A DNA stretch of 64,000 nt from Pseudomonas viridiflava (GCF_900601905.1 NZ_UWFA01000170.1:1-64000), one strand, 5' to 3'. Shown: positions 18,439-31,093, numbered from the stretch's first letter. Notes: a model not told the origin generated them from the sequence alone. Program-made: numbers and translations.

Positions 18439-21396
18439 CTAACTCAACCCCATCTCACCCCAGATCCGCAACACTTCACGCCGCTCGACTGCGAACTGAT
18501 CACCGGCCACTACCCCTGCCTGATTCTGCAAAGCCTGGCGGTGGGCCGCCGAACGGTAGGTTTTATACCCTTCGCGCAACAGGCTGGCATCGGCGGCGGG
18601 GATCAGCCCGGCCTCTTCCAACCCTTCAAGAATACGAATGTTATCGGTGTAACGCAGCAGCGCCGGATGTTCCCGGGACCACGCCAACGCCGCGTATTGC
18701 ACCATAAATTCGATATCGACGATACCTCCGGCGTCCTGCTTGAGGTCGAACAGCACGGTGGGTGAGAACGCATTGGCTGCCGTCCCCGCCGCAGTGGCCT
18801 TGGTTCCCAGACTGCCGCGCATCTTGGCGCGCATCTCGCTGACTTCCTGGCGCAGCGTGGTCAGATCCCGCTCGCGACCCAGCACCGAGGCCCTGACTGC
18901 CTCGAACGCCTGCCCCACTTCACGACTGCCCACCAGCACACGAGCACGCACCAGCGCCTGATGCTCCCAGGTCCAGGCTTCATTCTCCTGATAACGGGAA
19001 AACGCGCCCAGCGAGCTGACCAACAACCCCGATGCACCTGACGGACGCAAGCGCATGTCCACTTCATACAACTGGCCGGAGTTGGTCTGCGCAGTCAGCA
19101 AGTGGATGATCCGCTGCCCGAGACGCGTAAAGAACTGCGCGCTGTCGATGGGCTTGGCGCCATCGGTTTCAGCCTGCGGATCGCCATCATGGATGAACAC
19201 CAGATCCAGGTCCGAGCCATGCCCCAGCTCGATGCCGCCGACCTTGCCATAACCGACGATGACAAAGCCCGGGTCACACAATGTGCCATCGGGCCGTGAC
19301 GGGGTGCCGTGACGTGCAACCGTGTGCCGCCAGGCCAGGGCCAGCACCTGTTCAAGAATCGCTTCGGCCAGCCAGGTCAGGTAATCGCTGACCTTCATCA
19401 ATGGCAGGCTGCCGGTGATTTCCGACGCAGCGACGCGTAACCGGTGCGCCAGCTTGAAGTGCCGCAAGGCTTCCATCTGTTGTTCAAGGTCGTCTTCCGG
19501 GATGCGCGTCAGGCGCTCACGCAATTCCGCCGCCAGCTCCGGCGCGAGAGGCGGGCTGAACAGCCGGCCTTCGTTGAGCAACTCATCGAGCAACAGCGGG
19601 AACCGCGCGATCTGTTCGGCGATCCAGGGGCTGGCCGCGCACAACGTCAGCAAACGGCGCAGTGCGTCCGGGTTTTCCGTGAGCAGCACCAGGTACGCCG
19701 AACGTCGCGCCACCGCTTCGACCAGCGGCAGCACGCGTTCCAGCACCAGGTCGGGGTTGTCATGCTCAACGGCCTGGGCCATCAATCTGGGGATAAAAGC
19801 GTCAAGCCGCTCACGACCCAGCCGCTGCATGGAGCGCAGTTGCGAGCTGTGACGCAGATCATTGAGGTTTTTCAGGGCTTTTTCAGGCTCGACAAAACCT
19901 CCAGCTTGCAGCTGTCGACAAGCCGCGTTTTCGTCCTGGGATTCTTCCCACAAGGGCAGCCACTCGCCGCCGACGACCACTTCGGTTTCTTCCTGCTGCT
20001 CGTCATCCGGGTCCGAATCCGGGTCAGCGATAACCTGACGAAAGTGCCAGGACACCCGCCCGCGCCAATGCATCAGCTGTTCATGGAAGCTCTGCCAGTC
20101 GGCAAAACCCAGCATGAACGCGATACGCGCCTGGTCCTGCTCGCCATCGGGCAACATTTGTGTCTGGCGGTCGGCGATGGCCTGAATGGCGTGCTCGGTA
20201 TAACGCAGGAATTCATAGCCCTGGCGCAGCTCGTCGGTCACTGCGGCAGGCAGATAACCTTGACCTTCGAGGGTCTTCAGCACCTTGAGCAGGGGACGCT
20301 GTTGCAGGCTCAGGTCACGGCCGCCGTGAATCAGCTGGAAAGCCTGGGCGATAAACTCCACTTCACGGATGCCGCCCGCGCCGAGCTTGATGTTTTCCGC
20401 CATGCCCTTGCGACGCACTTCCTGCTGGATCAACTGCTTCATGGTGCGCAGGGCTTCAATAGCCGAAAAGTCCAGGTAGCGGCGATAGACGAACGGGCGG
20501 AGCATGTCCAGCAGTTGCTCGCCCGCGGCCTGATCACCGCCGACCACCCGGGCCTTGATCATCGCGTAGCGTTCCCAGTCGCGACCCTGATCCTGGTAGT
20601 ACTGCTCCAGCGCGTTGAAGCTAAGCACCAGCGCCCCGGAAGAACCGTAGGGCCGCAGGCGCATGTCGACGCGGAACACAAAACCGTCGACGGTGATCGG
20701 GTCCAGCGCCTTGATCAAACGCTGACCAAGGCGGATGAAAAACTCCTGGTTATCCAGTGGCCGCTTGACCCCTACGGTCTCGCCGCCTTCGGGGTAGGCG
20801 AAGATCAAGTCGATATCCGACGAGAGGTTCAGCTCCACGGCGCCGAGCTTGCCCATGCCCAGAATCACCATCTGCTGCGCTTCGCCGCTACGCCGCCCGG
20901 TGGGGGTGCCGAACTGCTGACAATGGCGTTCGTACAGCCATTGATAGGCTAGATCGATGCTGGCATCGGCCATGTCCGACAGATCGCGACAGGTTTCCAC
21001 AAGATCGGCCTGACGGGTCAGATCACGCCAGATGATCCGCACTTGCTGGCGCGTGCGCTGGCGACGTAGATTACGTCCCAGCTCATCTTCGCTGCTGGCT
21101 TCGGCCAGCGCTGCCGCTAATTGCCCGCGCAGTTCGCCGGGCGCGAAACTGCGCTCCAGCTCGCCGCTATCAGCCAGTTCCAGAAGCATCTGCGGGTCGC
21201 GACAGACCTGCTCGGTGACGAAATCACTGGCGGCGCAGACGCGATCGAACGCTGCACGGCGCGAGTCAGACCAGGCGTCGAAAACCGCCGAAGTGCCGTC
21301 CGACGCAGCGGCTGAGGATGTGCGAAACGTCTGTTGCGCACGAGTGACTAAAGGCAGCAGGATGGCCGGAAGATCGGCCAGCAAAGGGAGGCTCAT
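18439..21396 (-). CDS. glnE: Bifunctional glutamine synthetase adenylyl-transferase/removase
   Basis: A 985-residue protein that adds and removes AMP on glutamine synthetase under PII control, coupling enzyme activity to nitrogen status. Two nucleotidyltransferase halves are visible. The N-terminal deadenylylase has GMGKLGAVELNLSSDIDLIF, and the C-terminal adenylylase has GYGKVGGIELGHGSDLDLVF; both keep the paired acidic residues. Length and order match the family. It is divergent from aceE across a 383-base gap and precedes waaF on the same strand, as in other pseudomonads. Confidence 0.96.
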   Translation of the reverse strand: MSLPLLADLPAILLPLVTRAQQTFRTSSAAASDGTSAVFDAWSDSRRAAFDRVCAASDFVTEQVCRDPQMLLELADSGELERSFAPGELRGQLAAALAEASSEDELGRNLRRQRTRQQVRIIWRDLTRQADLVETCRDLSDMADASIDLAYQWLYERHCQQFGTPTGRRSGEAQQMVILGMGKLGAVELNLSSDIDLIFAYPEGGETVGVKRPLDNQEFFIRLGQRLIKALDPITVDGFVFRVDMRLRPYGSSGALVLSFNALEQYYQDQGRDWERYAMIKARVVGGDQAAGEQLLDMLRPFVYRRYLDFSAIEALRTMKQLIQQEVRRKGMAENIKLGAGGIREVEFIAQAFQLIHGGRDLSLQQRPLLKVLKTLEGQGYLPAAVTDELRQGYEFLRYTEHAIQAIADRQTQMLPDGEQDQARIAFMLGFADWQSFHEQLMHWRGRVSWHFRQVIADPDSDPDDEQQEETEVVVGGEWLPLWEESQDENAACRQLQAGGFVEPEKALKNLNDLRHSSQLRSMQRLGRERLDAFIPRLMAQAVEHDNPDLVLERVLPLVEAVARRSAYLVLLTENPDALRRLLTLCAASPWIAEQIARFPLLLDELLNEGRLFSPPLAPELAAELRERLTRIPEDDLEQQMEALRHFKLAHRLRVAASEITGSLPLMKVSDYLTWLAEAILEQVLALAWRHTVARHGTPSRPDGTLCDPGFVIVGYGKVGGIELGHGSDLDLVFIHDGDPQAETDGAKPIDSAQFFTRLGQRIIHLLTAQTNSGQLYEVDMRLRPSGASGLLVSSLGAFSRYQENEAWTWEHQALVRARVLVGSREVGQAFEAVRASVLGRERDLTTLRQEVSEMRAKMRGSLGTKATAAGTAANAFSPTVLFDLKQDAGGIVDIEFMVQYAALAWSREHPALLRYTDNIRILEGLEEAGLIPAADASLLREGYKTYRSAAHRQALQNQAGVVAGDQFAVERREVLRIWGEMGLS

Positions 21397-21779
21397 GGTC
21401 TATCCTAGATCGGCGTGCGAAAGACGCAGTACCATGAACGAAACACCCATGGCACTGACCGGACTGTCGAACAAAAGTCATAAATTGCTGGAATAGTAGA
21501 TTTCTCAGCAGCTGGAGACTGGTTTACGCAAATTATGTTTATTTTCTACCAACAGTAACGATTTATCTCACAACACCAAAGGAGCGTTTTAGACGCTTCG
21601 CTGTAGTTTTACTACTGCCCGTACAATTCGAAAGGCTGAAATGGCCGACGATTTGTAGTAAAACTACACGCCGCCGGATCAACCGCCGGTCATCCAAGAA
21701 TTTATGTCGTCTGCCCGCAAGGCCAGTCGCAAACACTCAGGCAACCGATTCTGGAAGCCTTTCCGCCCTGGAGCAAGCC
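21397..21779. other. glnE-aceE divergent intergenic region
   Basis: No gene is seen in these 383 bases. The region must hold promoters for glnE and for aceE. Its clear structural feature is a pair of 13-base arms at 21603-21615 and 21655-21667, described separately. The aceE start at 21780 has GGAG about eight bases upstream. Confidence 0.7.
21603..21667. promoter_or_regulatory. Inverted 13-mer pair, HexR-like boxes upstream of aceE
   Basis: GTAGTTTTACTAC at 21603-21615 and its exact reverse complement GTAGTAAAACTAC at 21655-21667 are separated by 39 bases. Each arm is itself nearly palindromic (GTAG...CTAC), as expected for a dimeric repressor site. The second, extended as TTGTAGTAAAACTACA, resembles the TTGT-N7/8-ACAA box recalled for HexR, the central-carbon regulator. 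The arms could instead form a leader hairpin. Identity of the binding protein is inferred. Confidence 0.55.
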
Positions 21780-24425
<2,646 letters not shown>

Positions 24426-24580
24426 GAGTCTGCTTCGAGATCGTATAGCGCGCTGACAAAGGAGCGCCAAGGCAGCCCACGATGCGGAATTTACCGACGT
24501 AAATGAGCATCCAGGCTGTCTTGTCGTAACTGCCCTCCAGCGCAATCGAGAGTGAACAGGTTCTCCGAAGGAGAGACATT

Positions 24581-26227
24581 GTGAGTGAGCTAATTCGCGT
24601 ACCCGACATCGGCAACGGTGAAGGTGAAGTCATTGAATTGATGGTCAAGGTCGGCGATCGCATCGAAGCCGACCAGAGCATCCTGACGCTGGAGTCCGAC
24701 AAGGCGAGCATGGAAATCCCTGCTCCCAAGGCTGGCGTCATCAAGGCCATGAAAGTGAAGCTGGGCGACCGCCTGAAAGAAGGCGACGAACTGTTCGAGC
24801 TGGAAGTCGAAGGCGAAGCGGCTGCAGCTCCGGCCGAGGCCGCTGCGCCTGCTGCAGCACCAGCTGCCGAGAAGCCGGCTGAAGCGGCTCCAGCCCAAGC
24901 CGCCGCGCCAGCTGCTGCCGCGGCTGAAACCGTGCAGGACATCCATGTGCCGGACATCGGTTCGTCGGGCAAAGCCAAGATCATCGAACTGATGGTCAAG
25001 GTCGGCGACACCATCGCCGCTGACCAGTCGCTGATCACCCTGGAGTCCGACAAGGCCAGCATGGAGATCCCGTCTCCAGCCGCAGGCGTTGTGGAAGCCA
25101 TCAGCGTCAAGCTGGACGACGAAGTCGGTACCGGCGACCTGATCCTGAAATTGAAAGTGGCGGGTGCCGCACCTGCTGCGGCCCCGGCCCAAGCAGCTGC
25201 TCCTGCTGCCGCTCCGGCCAAAGCCGACGCTGCCCCCGCTGCTGCACCTGCGCCAAAGGCAGAAGTGCCAGCCGCTGCTCCGGCCCAAGCCGCTGCCCCG
25301 GCCAAAGACGGCGCCAAGGTTCACGCAGGCCCGGCGGTTCGCCAGCTGGCTCGTGAATTCGGCGTTGAGCTCAGCGCTGTCAGCGCCACCGGCCCACACG
25401 GCCGCGTGCTGAAAGAAGACGTGCAGGTTTACGTCAAGGCCATGATGCAGAAGGCCAAGGAAGCTCCAGCCGGCGGCGCAAGCGGCGGCGCGGGCATCCA
25501 GCCGATTCCGGAAGTCGACTTCAGCCGTTTCGGCGAAATCGAAGAAGTGCCGATGACCCGTCTGATGCAACTGGGCGCTACCGGCCTGCACCGCAGCTGG
25601 CTGAACATCCCGCACGTCACGCAATTCGACCAGGCCGACATCACCGACCTGGAAGCTTTCCGCGTTGCGCAGAAAGCCGTCGCCGAGAAAGCTGGCGTCA
25701 AGCTGACCATTCTGCCTCTGCTGCTCAAGTCCTGCGCTTTCCTGCTCAAGGAACTGCCGGACTTCAACGCCTCCCTGGCGCCAAGCGGCAAAGCGATCAT
25801 CCGCAAGAAGTATGTGAACATCGGCTTTGCCGTGGACACCCCGGAAGGTCTGCTGGTCCCGGTTATCAAGGACGTCGACAAGAAAAGCCTGCTGCAACTC
25901 GCTGCCGAAGCCGCTGTACTGGCCGAGAAAGCCCGCAGCAAGAAACTGTCGGCCAACGAAATGCAGGGCGCCTGCTTCACTATTTCCAGCCTCGGCCACA
26001 TCGGCGGCACCGGCTTCACGCCGATCGTCAATGCGCCTGAAGTCGCGATCCTGGGTGTTTCCAAGGCAACCATGCAGCCTGTCTGGGACGGCAAAGCCTT
26101 CCAGCCCAAGCTGATGCTGCCACTGTCGCTGTCTTACGATCACCGCGTGATCAACGGCGCAGCTGCAGCGCGCTTCACCAAGCGCCTGAGCGACTTGCTG
26201 GCTGATATCCGCACGATCCTGCTGTAA
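24581..26227 (+). CDS. aceF: Dihydrolipoamide acetyltransferase E2 of pyruvate dehydrogenase
   Basis: A 548-residue E2 core subunit. The start is GTG at 24581 with GAAGGAG upstream. Two lipoyl domains are present, each with ESDKASMEIP; the modified lysines are K41 and K158. Alanine/proline-rich linkers separate these from a peripheral-subunit-binding domain (VHAGPAVRQLAREFGVEL) and the C-terminal catalytic domain ending in SYDHRVINGAAAARF, which holds the active histidine. Two lipoyl domains rather than the three of E. coli is usual for Pseudomonas. A strong terminator follows at 26386. Confidence 0.97.
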   Translation: MSELIRVPDIGNGEGEVIELMVKVGDRIEADQSILTLESDKASMEIPAPKAGVIKAMKVKLGDRLKEGDELFELEVEGEAAAAPAEAAAPAAAPAAEKPAEAAPAQAAAPAAAAAETVQDIHVPDIGSSGKAKIIELMVKVGDTIAADQSLITLESDKASMEIPSPAAGVVEAISVKLDDEVGTGDLILKLKVAGAAPAAAPAQAAAPAAAPAKADAAPAAAPAPKAEVPAAAPAQAAAPAKDGAKVHAGPAVRQLAREFGVELSAVSATGPHGRVLKEDVQVYVKAMMQKAKEAPAGGASGGAGIQPIPEVDFSRFGEIEEVPMTRLMQLGATGLHRSWLNIPHVTQFDQADITDLEAFRVAQKAVAEKAGVKLTILPLLLKSCAFLLKELPDFNASLAPSGKAIIRKKYVNIGFAVDTPEGLLVPVIKDVDKKSLLQLAAEAAVLAEKARSKKLSANEMQGACFTISSLGHIGGTGFTPIVNAPEVAILGVSKATMQPVWDGKAFQPKLMLPLSLSYDHRVINGAAAARFTKRLSDLLADIRTILL

Positions 26228-26280
26228 AGGCTTGTCTGGCGGTAACCATTGCATTAACCGCATATGGACGACCGCCTGCC

Positions 26281-26334
26281 TTCCCGGCTAAAGCCAGTCC
26301 CGCAGATGCACGCCGTGGGATTGGCTTAGCCAGG
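26281..26334. repeat. Degenerate REP element downstream of aceF
   Basis: Imperfect inverted repeat, TTCCCGGCTAAAGCCAGTCC against GGGATTGGCTTAGCCAGG, related to the CCGGCTTTAGCC REP family but with a short loop. Confidence 0.55.
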
Positions 26335-26385
26335 TACAGCAAGCCACTTGCACCCGCTTTACCGAGCCAAACCGCTCGACCTCAA

Positions 26386-26413
26386 CCCCGCCAATCTGGC
26401 GGGGCTTTTTTTT
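26386..26413 (+). terminator. Rho-independent terminator of aceEF
   Basis: Perfect eight-base stem CCCCGCCA / TGGCGGGG with loop ATC, followed by C and an unbroken run of T. It lies 159 bases after the aceF stop. Confidence 0.92.
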
Positions 26414-26644
26414 GCCATGAAAAAGTGTTTCAGCAGCCGGGTACCGTCCATCGGTCGCTAAGCATTGATTTAGAGCGTCTGTACCAAGTAGGTTACAGAA
26501 CGGCGACTTGCGGCCGAAACATTTATAGCACTAAGCCATCCTGCTCCCTTGTCAGCCAGTGCTGCATGATGCAACCTTGCCACACGCGATGCTCCAATGG
26601 CCCAGGCCAGCACGCGATCAGTATTACGGAAGCGAGTTTCCTTC
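26414..26644. other. dipA upstream region
   Basis: No gene is recognised between the aceF terminator and dipA. The sequence is more AT-rich than its surroundings and presumably carries the dipA promoter; no clear operator was found. Confidence 0.5.
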
Positions 26645-29338
26645 ATGAAAAGCCAACCTGATGCTGCCGGCCGATCGGCAGCCGAGGTAGTGACGCAATT
26701 GCCGGTGCCCTCGCGGCTCGGCATGCTGCGTTTCGAACGGCTTAATGAAGCCAATTGGGCGCTGCTTTATCTCGATCCAAACTGTGAAAAACAGTTCGGC
26801 CTGGCTGCCTTGGAACTCTGCGCCTTGTTGGGCTCGCCCTATGCCAGCCTGATGGAACCCGAAGCTCGCTATCAGCTGCACGACATCATTCAATCGCAGC
26901 TGTCGATTGCCCCGCATTACACCGTGCATTACACCCTGCACACCGCTCACGGCGCACTCGGCGTCATCGAAATCGGCGAAGGTTACAAACAACACAATCG
27001 CCACTTGCTGCGCGGTTACCTGATGGTAGTGAATGGTTTGCCCGTCGACAGCGAGCTGAATTCCGGGCCCGATCTGGAAACCCAGAACACGCGCCTGCAG
27101 ATCGCCCTGGAGCTCAACCAGCGTGCCCAGCAGGAGCAGCTCGAACACCTTGAGCGGGTCCGTGCGCAACAGGGGCTGATCCTGCACCTGGCTCGCCAGC
27201 GCTACAGCACCAACCATGCGTTGCAGGAAGCTGCAGAACTGATCACCAAAAGTGCCTGCGAGATTTACGACGTCGCGAGCGCCAGCATGTGGAACCTCAA
27301 CGACCAGCGTCTGGAGCCAATTGCGCAGTACCGCCGCGATACTCAAGCACACAGCTTGCCGCAGCCCATCGACATCAGCCATTACCCCAGCTATCTCGAA
27401 GCGTTGCACAACAGTCGGGCGATCGACGCTCACGATGTGCAGCTCGACCCCCGAACCCGCGAGATGGCCGCCAACCTGAAGCCGCGCGACATCAGCGCCA
27501 TCCTCGATGCCAGTATTCGAGTCGATGGCCATGTAGTGGGTGTGCTGTGCCTTGAGCAGAACGGCTTGCCACGGCCCTGGCAGGCCGACGAGATCGCCTT
27601 TGCCGGTGAACTCGCTGACCAGTTCGCTCAGGTCATCAACAATCAGACCCGACGCACCGCCACCAGCGCGCTGCATCTGTTCCAGCGTGCCGTAGAGCAA
27701 AGCGCCAGTGCGTTCATGCTGGTCGACTGCGATGGCCTGGTGGAATACGTGAACCCGAGTTTCACGGCGATCACGCAATACTCCACTGAAGAGGTCCACG
27801 GGCAAAAGCTGTCAGCGCTGCCCGCTCTGGAAAACCTCAGCGACCTGCTGCAGGACGCCAATTCCAGCCTGGCCAAAAGCAACAGCTGGCAGGGCGAATT
27901 CAAGAGTCGGCGCAAAAACCTCGAACCCTACTGGGGCCAGCTGTCGATCTCCAAGGTGTATGGCGACAACCGCGAGTTGACCCATTACATCGGCATCTAT
28001 GAAGACATCACCCAGACCAAGCTGGCGCAGCAGCGCATCGAGCGTCTGGCGTACACCGACAACCTGACCAACCTGGGTAACCGCCCGGCGTTCATTCGCA
28101 ACCTCGACGAGCGTTTCGATCGCGACAGCGACACGCCGATGAGCCTGCTGCTGGTGGACATCGACAACTTCAAGCGCATCAATGACAGCCTCGGCCACCA
28201 GACCGGCGACAAACTGCTGATCAGCCTTGCCCGTCGCTTGCGCAACACCCTGAGCCCGAGCGACATTCTGGCGCGCTTTGCCAGTAATGAGTTCGCGGTC
28301 CTGCTCGACCAGACCGACCTCGAAGCCGGGCAAAGCGTCGCCAGCCAGGTGCTCGCCACCCTGGATAAGCCGATCTTCGTCGATAACCAGTTGATCAGTG
28401 TGACAGGCTCGGTAGGCCTGGCCTGCTCGCCGCTGCACGGCCGGGATCCGCAGACCCTGATGAAGAACGCGGGCCTGGCCCTGCACAAGGCCAAAGCCAA
28501 CGGCAAGCATCAGGTTCAGGTGTTTACTGAGGCGCTCAATGCCGAGGCCAGCTACAAGCTGTTCGTCGAGAACAACCTGCGCCGTGCCCTGACCCAGAAC
28601 GAGCTGGAAGTCTTCTACCAGCCCAAACTGTGCCTGCTGACCGGGCGCCTGATCGGCATGGAAGCGCTGCTGCGCTGGAACCACCCGGAAAAGGGCATGA
28701 TCCGCCCCGACCAATTCATCAGCGTTGCCGAAGAAACCGGCTTGATCATCCCGATCGGTAAATGGGTGGCGCGCCAGTCGTGCCGCATGAGCAAGCAACT
28801 GACCGCCGCCGGTTTCGGCAACCTGCATGTGGCGATCAACGTTTCGCCCAAGCAATTCTCCGACCCGGAGCTGGTGAACGCCATTGCGGCCATTCTCAAG
28901 GAAGAGCAGCTCGACGCATCGCTTCTGGAGCTGGAGCTGACCGAAGGCCTGTTGCTGGAAGCGACCGAAGACACCCGCCAGCAACTGGATGCATTGAAGA
29001 AAATGGGCCTGTCGCTAGCCATGGATGACTTTGGTACCGGCTATTCGTCGTTCAGTTACCTGAAGAAATTCCCCATCGACGTGATCAAGATCGACCGAAG
29101 TTTCATTCGCGATATCCCTGATGATCAGGACGACATGGAAATCACATCGGCCGTGATCGCGATGGCTCACAACCTCAAGCTCAAAGTGGTTGCCGAAGGT
29201 ATTGAAACGGCCGCTCAACTGGCGTTCCTGCGCCGTCACCGCTGCGATGTCGGCCAGGGTTATCTGTTCGATAAACCTATCCCTGGCCAGCAACTGATCG
29301 AGAAACTGCGCCGCTATCCGCGCGGGCCGGTTGCCTGA
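26645..29338 (+). CDS. dipA: Cyclic-di-GMP phosphodiesterase DipA (GAF-PAS-GGDEF-EAL)
   Basis: An 897-residue sensor phosphodiesterase. The ATG at 26645 (MKSQPDAAG) is chosen because GGAAG precedes it; the upstream ATG at 26597 has no ribosome site. Order: an N-terminal PAS-like region, a GAF region (~190-340), a PAS domain (~345-460), a GGDEF domain, and an EAL domain. The GGDEF signature is ASNEF (546-550), so cyclase activity is probably lost. The EAL motif (673-675, GMEALLRW), the DDFGTGYSS loop and KIDRSF are intact. Position between aceF and msrA and the length match P. aeruginosa PA5017 (DipA), which lowers c-di-GMP and drives biofilm dispersal. Confidence 0.92.
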   Translation: MKSQPDAAGRSAAEVVTQLPVPSRLGMLRFERLNEANWALLYLDPNCEKQFGLAALELCALLGSPYASLMEPEARYQLHDIIQSQLSIAPHYTVHYTLHTAHGALGVIEIGEGYKQHNRHLLRGYLMVVNGLPVDSELNSGPDLETQNTRLQIALELNQRAQQEQLEHLERVRAQQGLILHLARQRYSTNHALQEAAELITKSACEIYDVASASMWNLNDQRLEPIAQYRRDTQAHSLPQPIDISHYPSYLEALHNSRAIDAHDVQLDPRTREMAANLKPRDISAILDASIRVDGHVVGVLCLEQNGLPRPWQADEIAFAGELADQFAQVINNQTRRTATSALHLFQRAVEQSASAFMLVDCDGLVEYVNPSFTAITQYSTEEVHGQKLSALPALENLSDLLQDANSSLAKSNSWQGEFKSRRKNLEPYWGQLSISKVYGDNRELTHYIGIYEDITQTKLAQQRIERLAYTDNLTNLGNRPAFIRNLDERFDRDSDTPMSLLLVDIDNFKRINDSLGHQTGDKLLISLARRLRNTLSPSDILARFASNEFAVLLDQTDLEAGQSVASQVLATLDKPIFVDNQLISVTGSVGLACSPLHGRDPQTLMKNAGLALHKAKANGKHQVQVFTEALNAEASYKLFVENNLRRALTQNELEVFYQPKLCLLTGRLIGMEALLRWNHPEKGMIRPDQFISVAEETGLIIPIGKWVARQSCRMSKQLTAAGFGNLHVAINVSPKQFSDPELVNAIAAILKEEQLDASLLELELTEGLLLEATEDTRQQLDALKKMGLSLAMDDFGTGYSSFSYLKKFPIDVIKIDRSFIRDIPDDQDDMEITSAVIAMAHNLKLKVVAEGIETAAQLAFLRRHRCDVGQGYLFDKPIPGQQLIEKLRRYPRGPVA

Positions 29339-29398
29339 CGGGCTTTCCTGTGTCCGGTTATTTCGGGCACACTAGCTTCCTCTCAAATTCGGCTCCCT

Positions 29399-29489
29399 GT
29401 TGGGGCGAGGCTTGCCCGCGAAGAGGCCAGTAAATCCGCTACATTTTCGAACCTGATAAAACGTCTTCGCGGGCAAGCCTCGCTCCAAC
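29399..29489. repeat. REP pair between dipA and msrA
   Basis: Inverted repeat of the GTTGGAGCGAGGCTTGCCCG type (left arm has GTTGGGGCGAGG), nearly the same as those at 18323-18413 and 62092-62179. It probably acts as the 3' stabiliser or terminator of dipA. Confidence 0.85.
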
Positions 29490-29534
29490 GAGTCAATCAT
29501 TTGTCCTGACCCACTCACCCAGAGGAAAAGGCTC

Positions 29535-30197
29535 ATGGCTCTACGCTCGGAAATTCTCGTGAACAAAAACGTACTCCCTACCGCCGAACAAGCCCTGCCC
29601 GGTCGCGAAAGCCCCATGTCCCTGCCGGAAACCCACTTCGTCAACGGCAACCCTCTACTGGGCCCGTTCACCAGCAATGTTGACTTCGCGATCTTCGGCC
29701 TGGGTTGCTTCTGGGGTGCCGAACGGCGCTTCTGGCAACGGGACGGCGTGGTCAGCACCGTGGTCGGCTATGCAGGCGGCTTCACGCCGAACCCGACCTA
29801 CGAAGAAGTCTGCTCAGGCCTGACCGGGCACACCGAAGTGGTGCTGGTGGTCTATGAGCCGGAAAAAGTCAGCTACGAACAACTGCTGGCCCAGTTCTGG
29901 GAACTGCACAACCCCACCCAAGGCATGCGCCAGGGCAACGACATCGGCACCCAATACCGCTCGGTGATCTACTGCACCACGCCGGAACAACTCGCCGCGG
30001 CCAAGGCCAGCGCAGCGGTGTATCAGGCTGAGTTGAGCAAAGCCGGGCTGGGCGAAATCACGACTGAAATCGACGAGGCTCCGACTGTATTTTTTGCTGA
30101 GGCGTATCACCAGCAATACCTGGCCAAGAACCCGCAGGGGTATTGCGGGATTGGTGGGACGGGTGTGTGTATGCCAGAGAGTTTGGCGGGGAACTGA
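29535..30197 (+). CDS. msrA: Peptide methionine-(S)-S-oxide reductase
   Basis: A 220-residue cytoplasmic repair enzyme reducing methionine-S-sulfoxide with thioredoxin. The active-site motif GCFWGAER places the nucleophilic Cys at residue 58. Downstream, GYAGG, the EVV/VVYEP stretch and GTQYRSVIY are conserved, and C-terminal resolving Cys residues lie in [17 protein letters not shown]. The ATG at 29535 has AGAGGAAAAGG upstream; the ~45-residue extension before the catalytic core is usual for Pseudomonas MsrA. It follows dipA as in P. aeruginosa (PA5018). Confidence 0.96.
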   Translation: MALRSEILVNKNVLPTAEQALPGRESPMSLPETHFVNGNPLLGPFTSNVDFAIFGLGCFWGAERRFWQRDGVVSTVVGYAGGFTPNPTYEEVCSGLTGHTEVVLVVYEPEKVSYEQLLAQFWELHNPTQGMRQGNDIGTQYRSVIYCTTPEQLAAAKASAAVYQAELSKAGLGEITTEIDEAPTVFFAEAYHQQYLAKNPQGYCGIGGTGVCMPESLAGN

Positions 30198-30291
30198 ATT
30201 GAGCGTTCACTCCCGCAGGGTTTTGATGACCTTGCGGGGACACCCTGCTTGCCCGCGACCGTTGGCACATCAAAACCCAGTGGGAACGGCT

Positions 30292-31059
30292 TTAACCGCG
30301 AGCAATGCTCGTTACGCGCAGGACTGCGTCCAGGGATTGGCATAAAACATCATCATTATTTGAGGTGTAGTAGTTAGTTCTAACTTCTCCGCCTGGTTCG
30401 GTTTGATCCAGCATGATTCGCCACATATAAACAAATGTCTCATCGGGAGCAACGTTAAACCCTACACAAGCAATCACACGTCCGTCACGACCATAGCTGA
30501 TCCAGAAAGCGCCCCACTTCACTGGCCGAGGGTATTCAATTCTGAGTCCCGGTTCAGGAATATCATTTGGATTGAATTCGCCACCGGCTGCTTGCGGCAC
30601 AAAGGGGGCGGGGTTGGCCGCAGTCAGCTCGACAATACCAACGCGACGCACCGGGGAAGGTTCAACGCCATCACTCCTCGTCACCCTGTAGCTGACATCG
30701 CAATAGCTGATAGCCCCCGGAACGATGTTATCCAGCACAACACGCTGAGGCACCCTGAAATCCTGATAATGGCCTGCGTCCACAACCGTCAGACGGGTCT
30801 CGTAGTTAACTTGACCTTTCCAGATCAACTCGACCTCCTGACCTTCAGTCATCCCGTCATAGGCAACAATACGAACTGTTGCACCTTCGGCAGGAACCGC
30901 GCACGGCTCCAGAAACTGGCCGCCTGAATGGTGATTTGCCTCGACAATTGTCGGAGGCAGCAAGGCTTTGATGCCCGGATAGCCAAAGGGTTTTCCAGAC
31001 CCTGCCTTTGCACTGCTAGCTGCATGTCTGGACGGAATTTGCCCGGCTGAGTCTTTCAT
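30292..31059 (-). CDS. Ig-like domain protein with unique C-terminal domain
   Basis: A 255-residue protein of unknown function. Residues ~30-160 form an Ig-like repeat of the kind in the larger proteins at 35789 and 38516: ATVRIVAYDGMTEGQEVELIWKG, then FRVPQRVV and a YCDVSYRVTRSDG strand. The last ~90 residues (LRIEYPRPVKWGAFWISYG onward) are unlike the repeats. No signal peptide or membrane segment is seen. The ATG at 31059 is preferred to 31098 because GAGGGTGG precedes it with good spacing. An 18-bp inverted repeat and a TATGTT -10 lie just upstream, shared with other island genes. It sits between msrA and rlmJ, so it is probably an accessory insertion. Confidence 0.7.
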   Translation of the reverse strand: MKDSAGQIPSRHAASSAKAGSGKPFGYPGIKALLPPTIVEANHHSGGQFLEPCAVPAEGATVRIVAYDGMTEGQEVELIWKGQVNYETRLTVVDAGHYQDFRVPQRVVLDNIVPGAISYCDVSYRVTRSDGVEPSPVRRVGIVELTAANPAPFVPQAAGGEFNPNDIPEPGLRIEYPRPVKWGAFWISYGRDGRVIACVGFNVAPDETFVYMWRIMLDQTEPGGEVRTNYYTSNNDDVLCQSLDAVLRVTSIARG

Positions 31060-31093
31060 TTCAACCACCCTCTGAGGACGATAAGTCCTCATA

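Noticed and set aside
30198..30291. Hairpin between msrA and the first Ig-like gene
   Set aside because: A CCCGCAGGG/CCTTGCGGG stem is present but has no T run, so I did not list it as a terminator.
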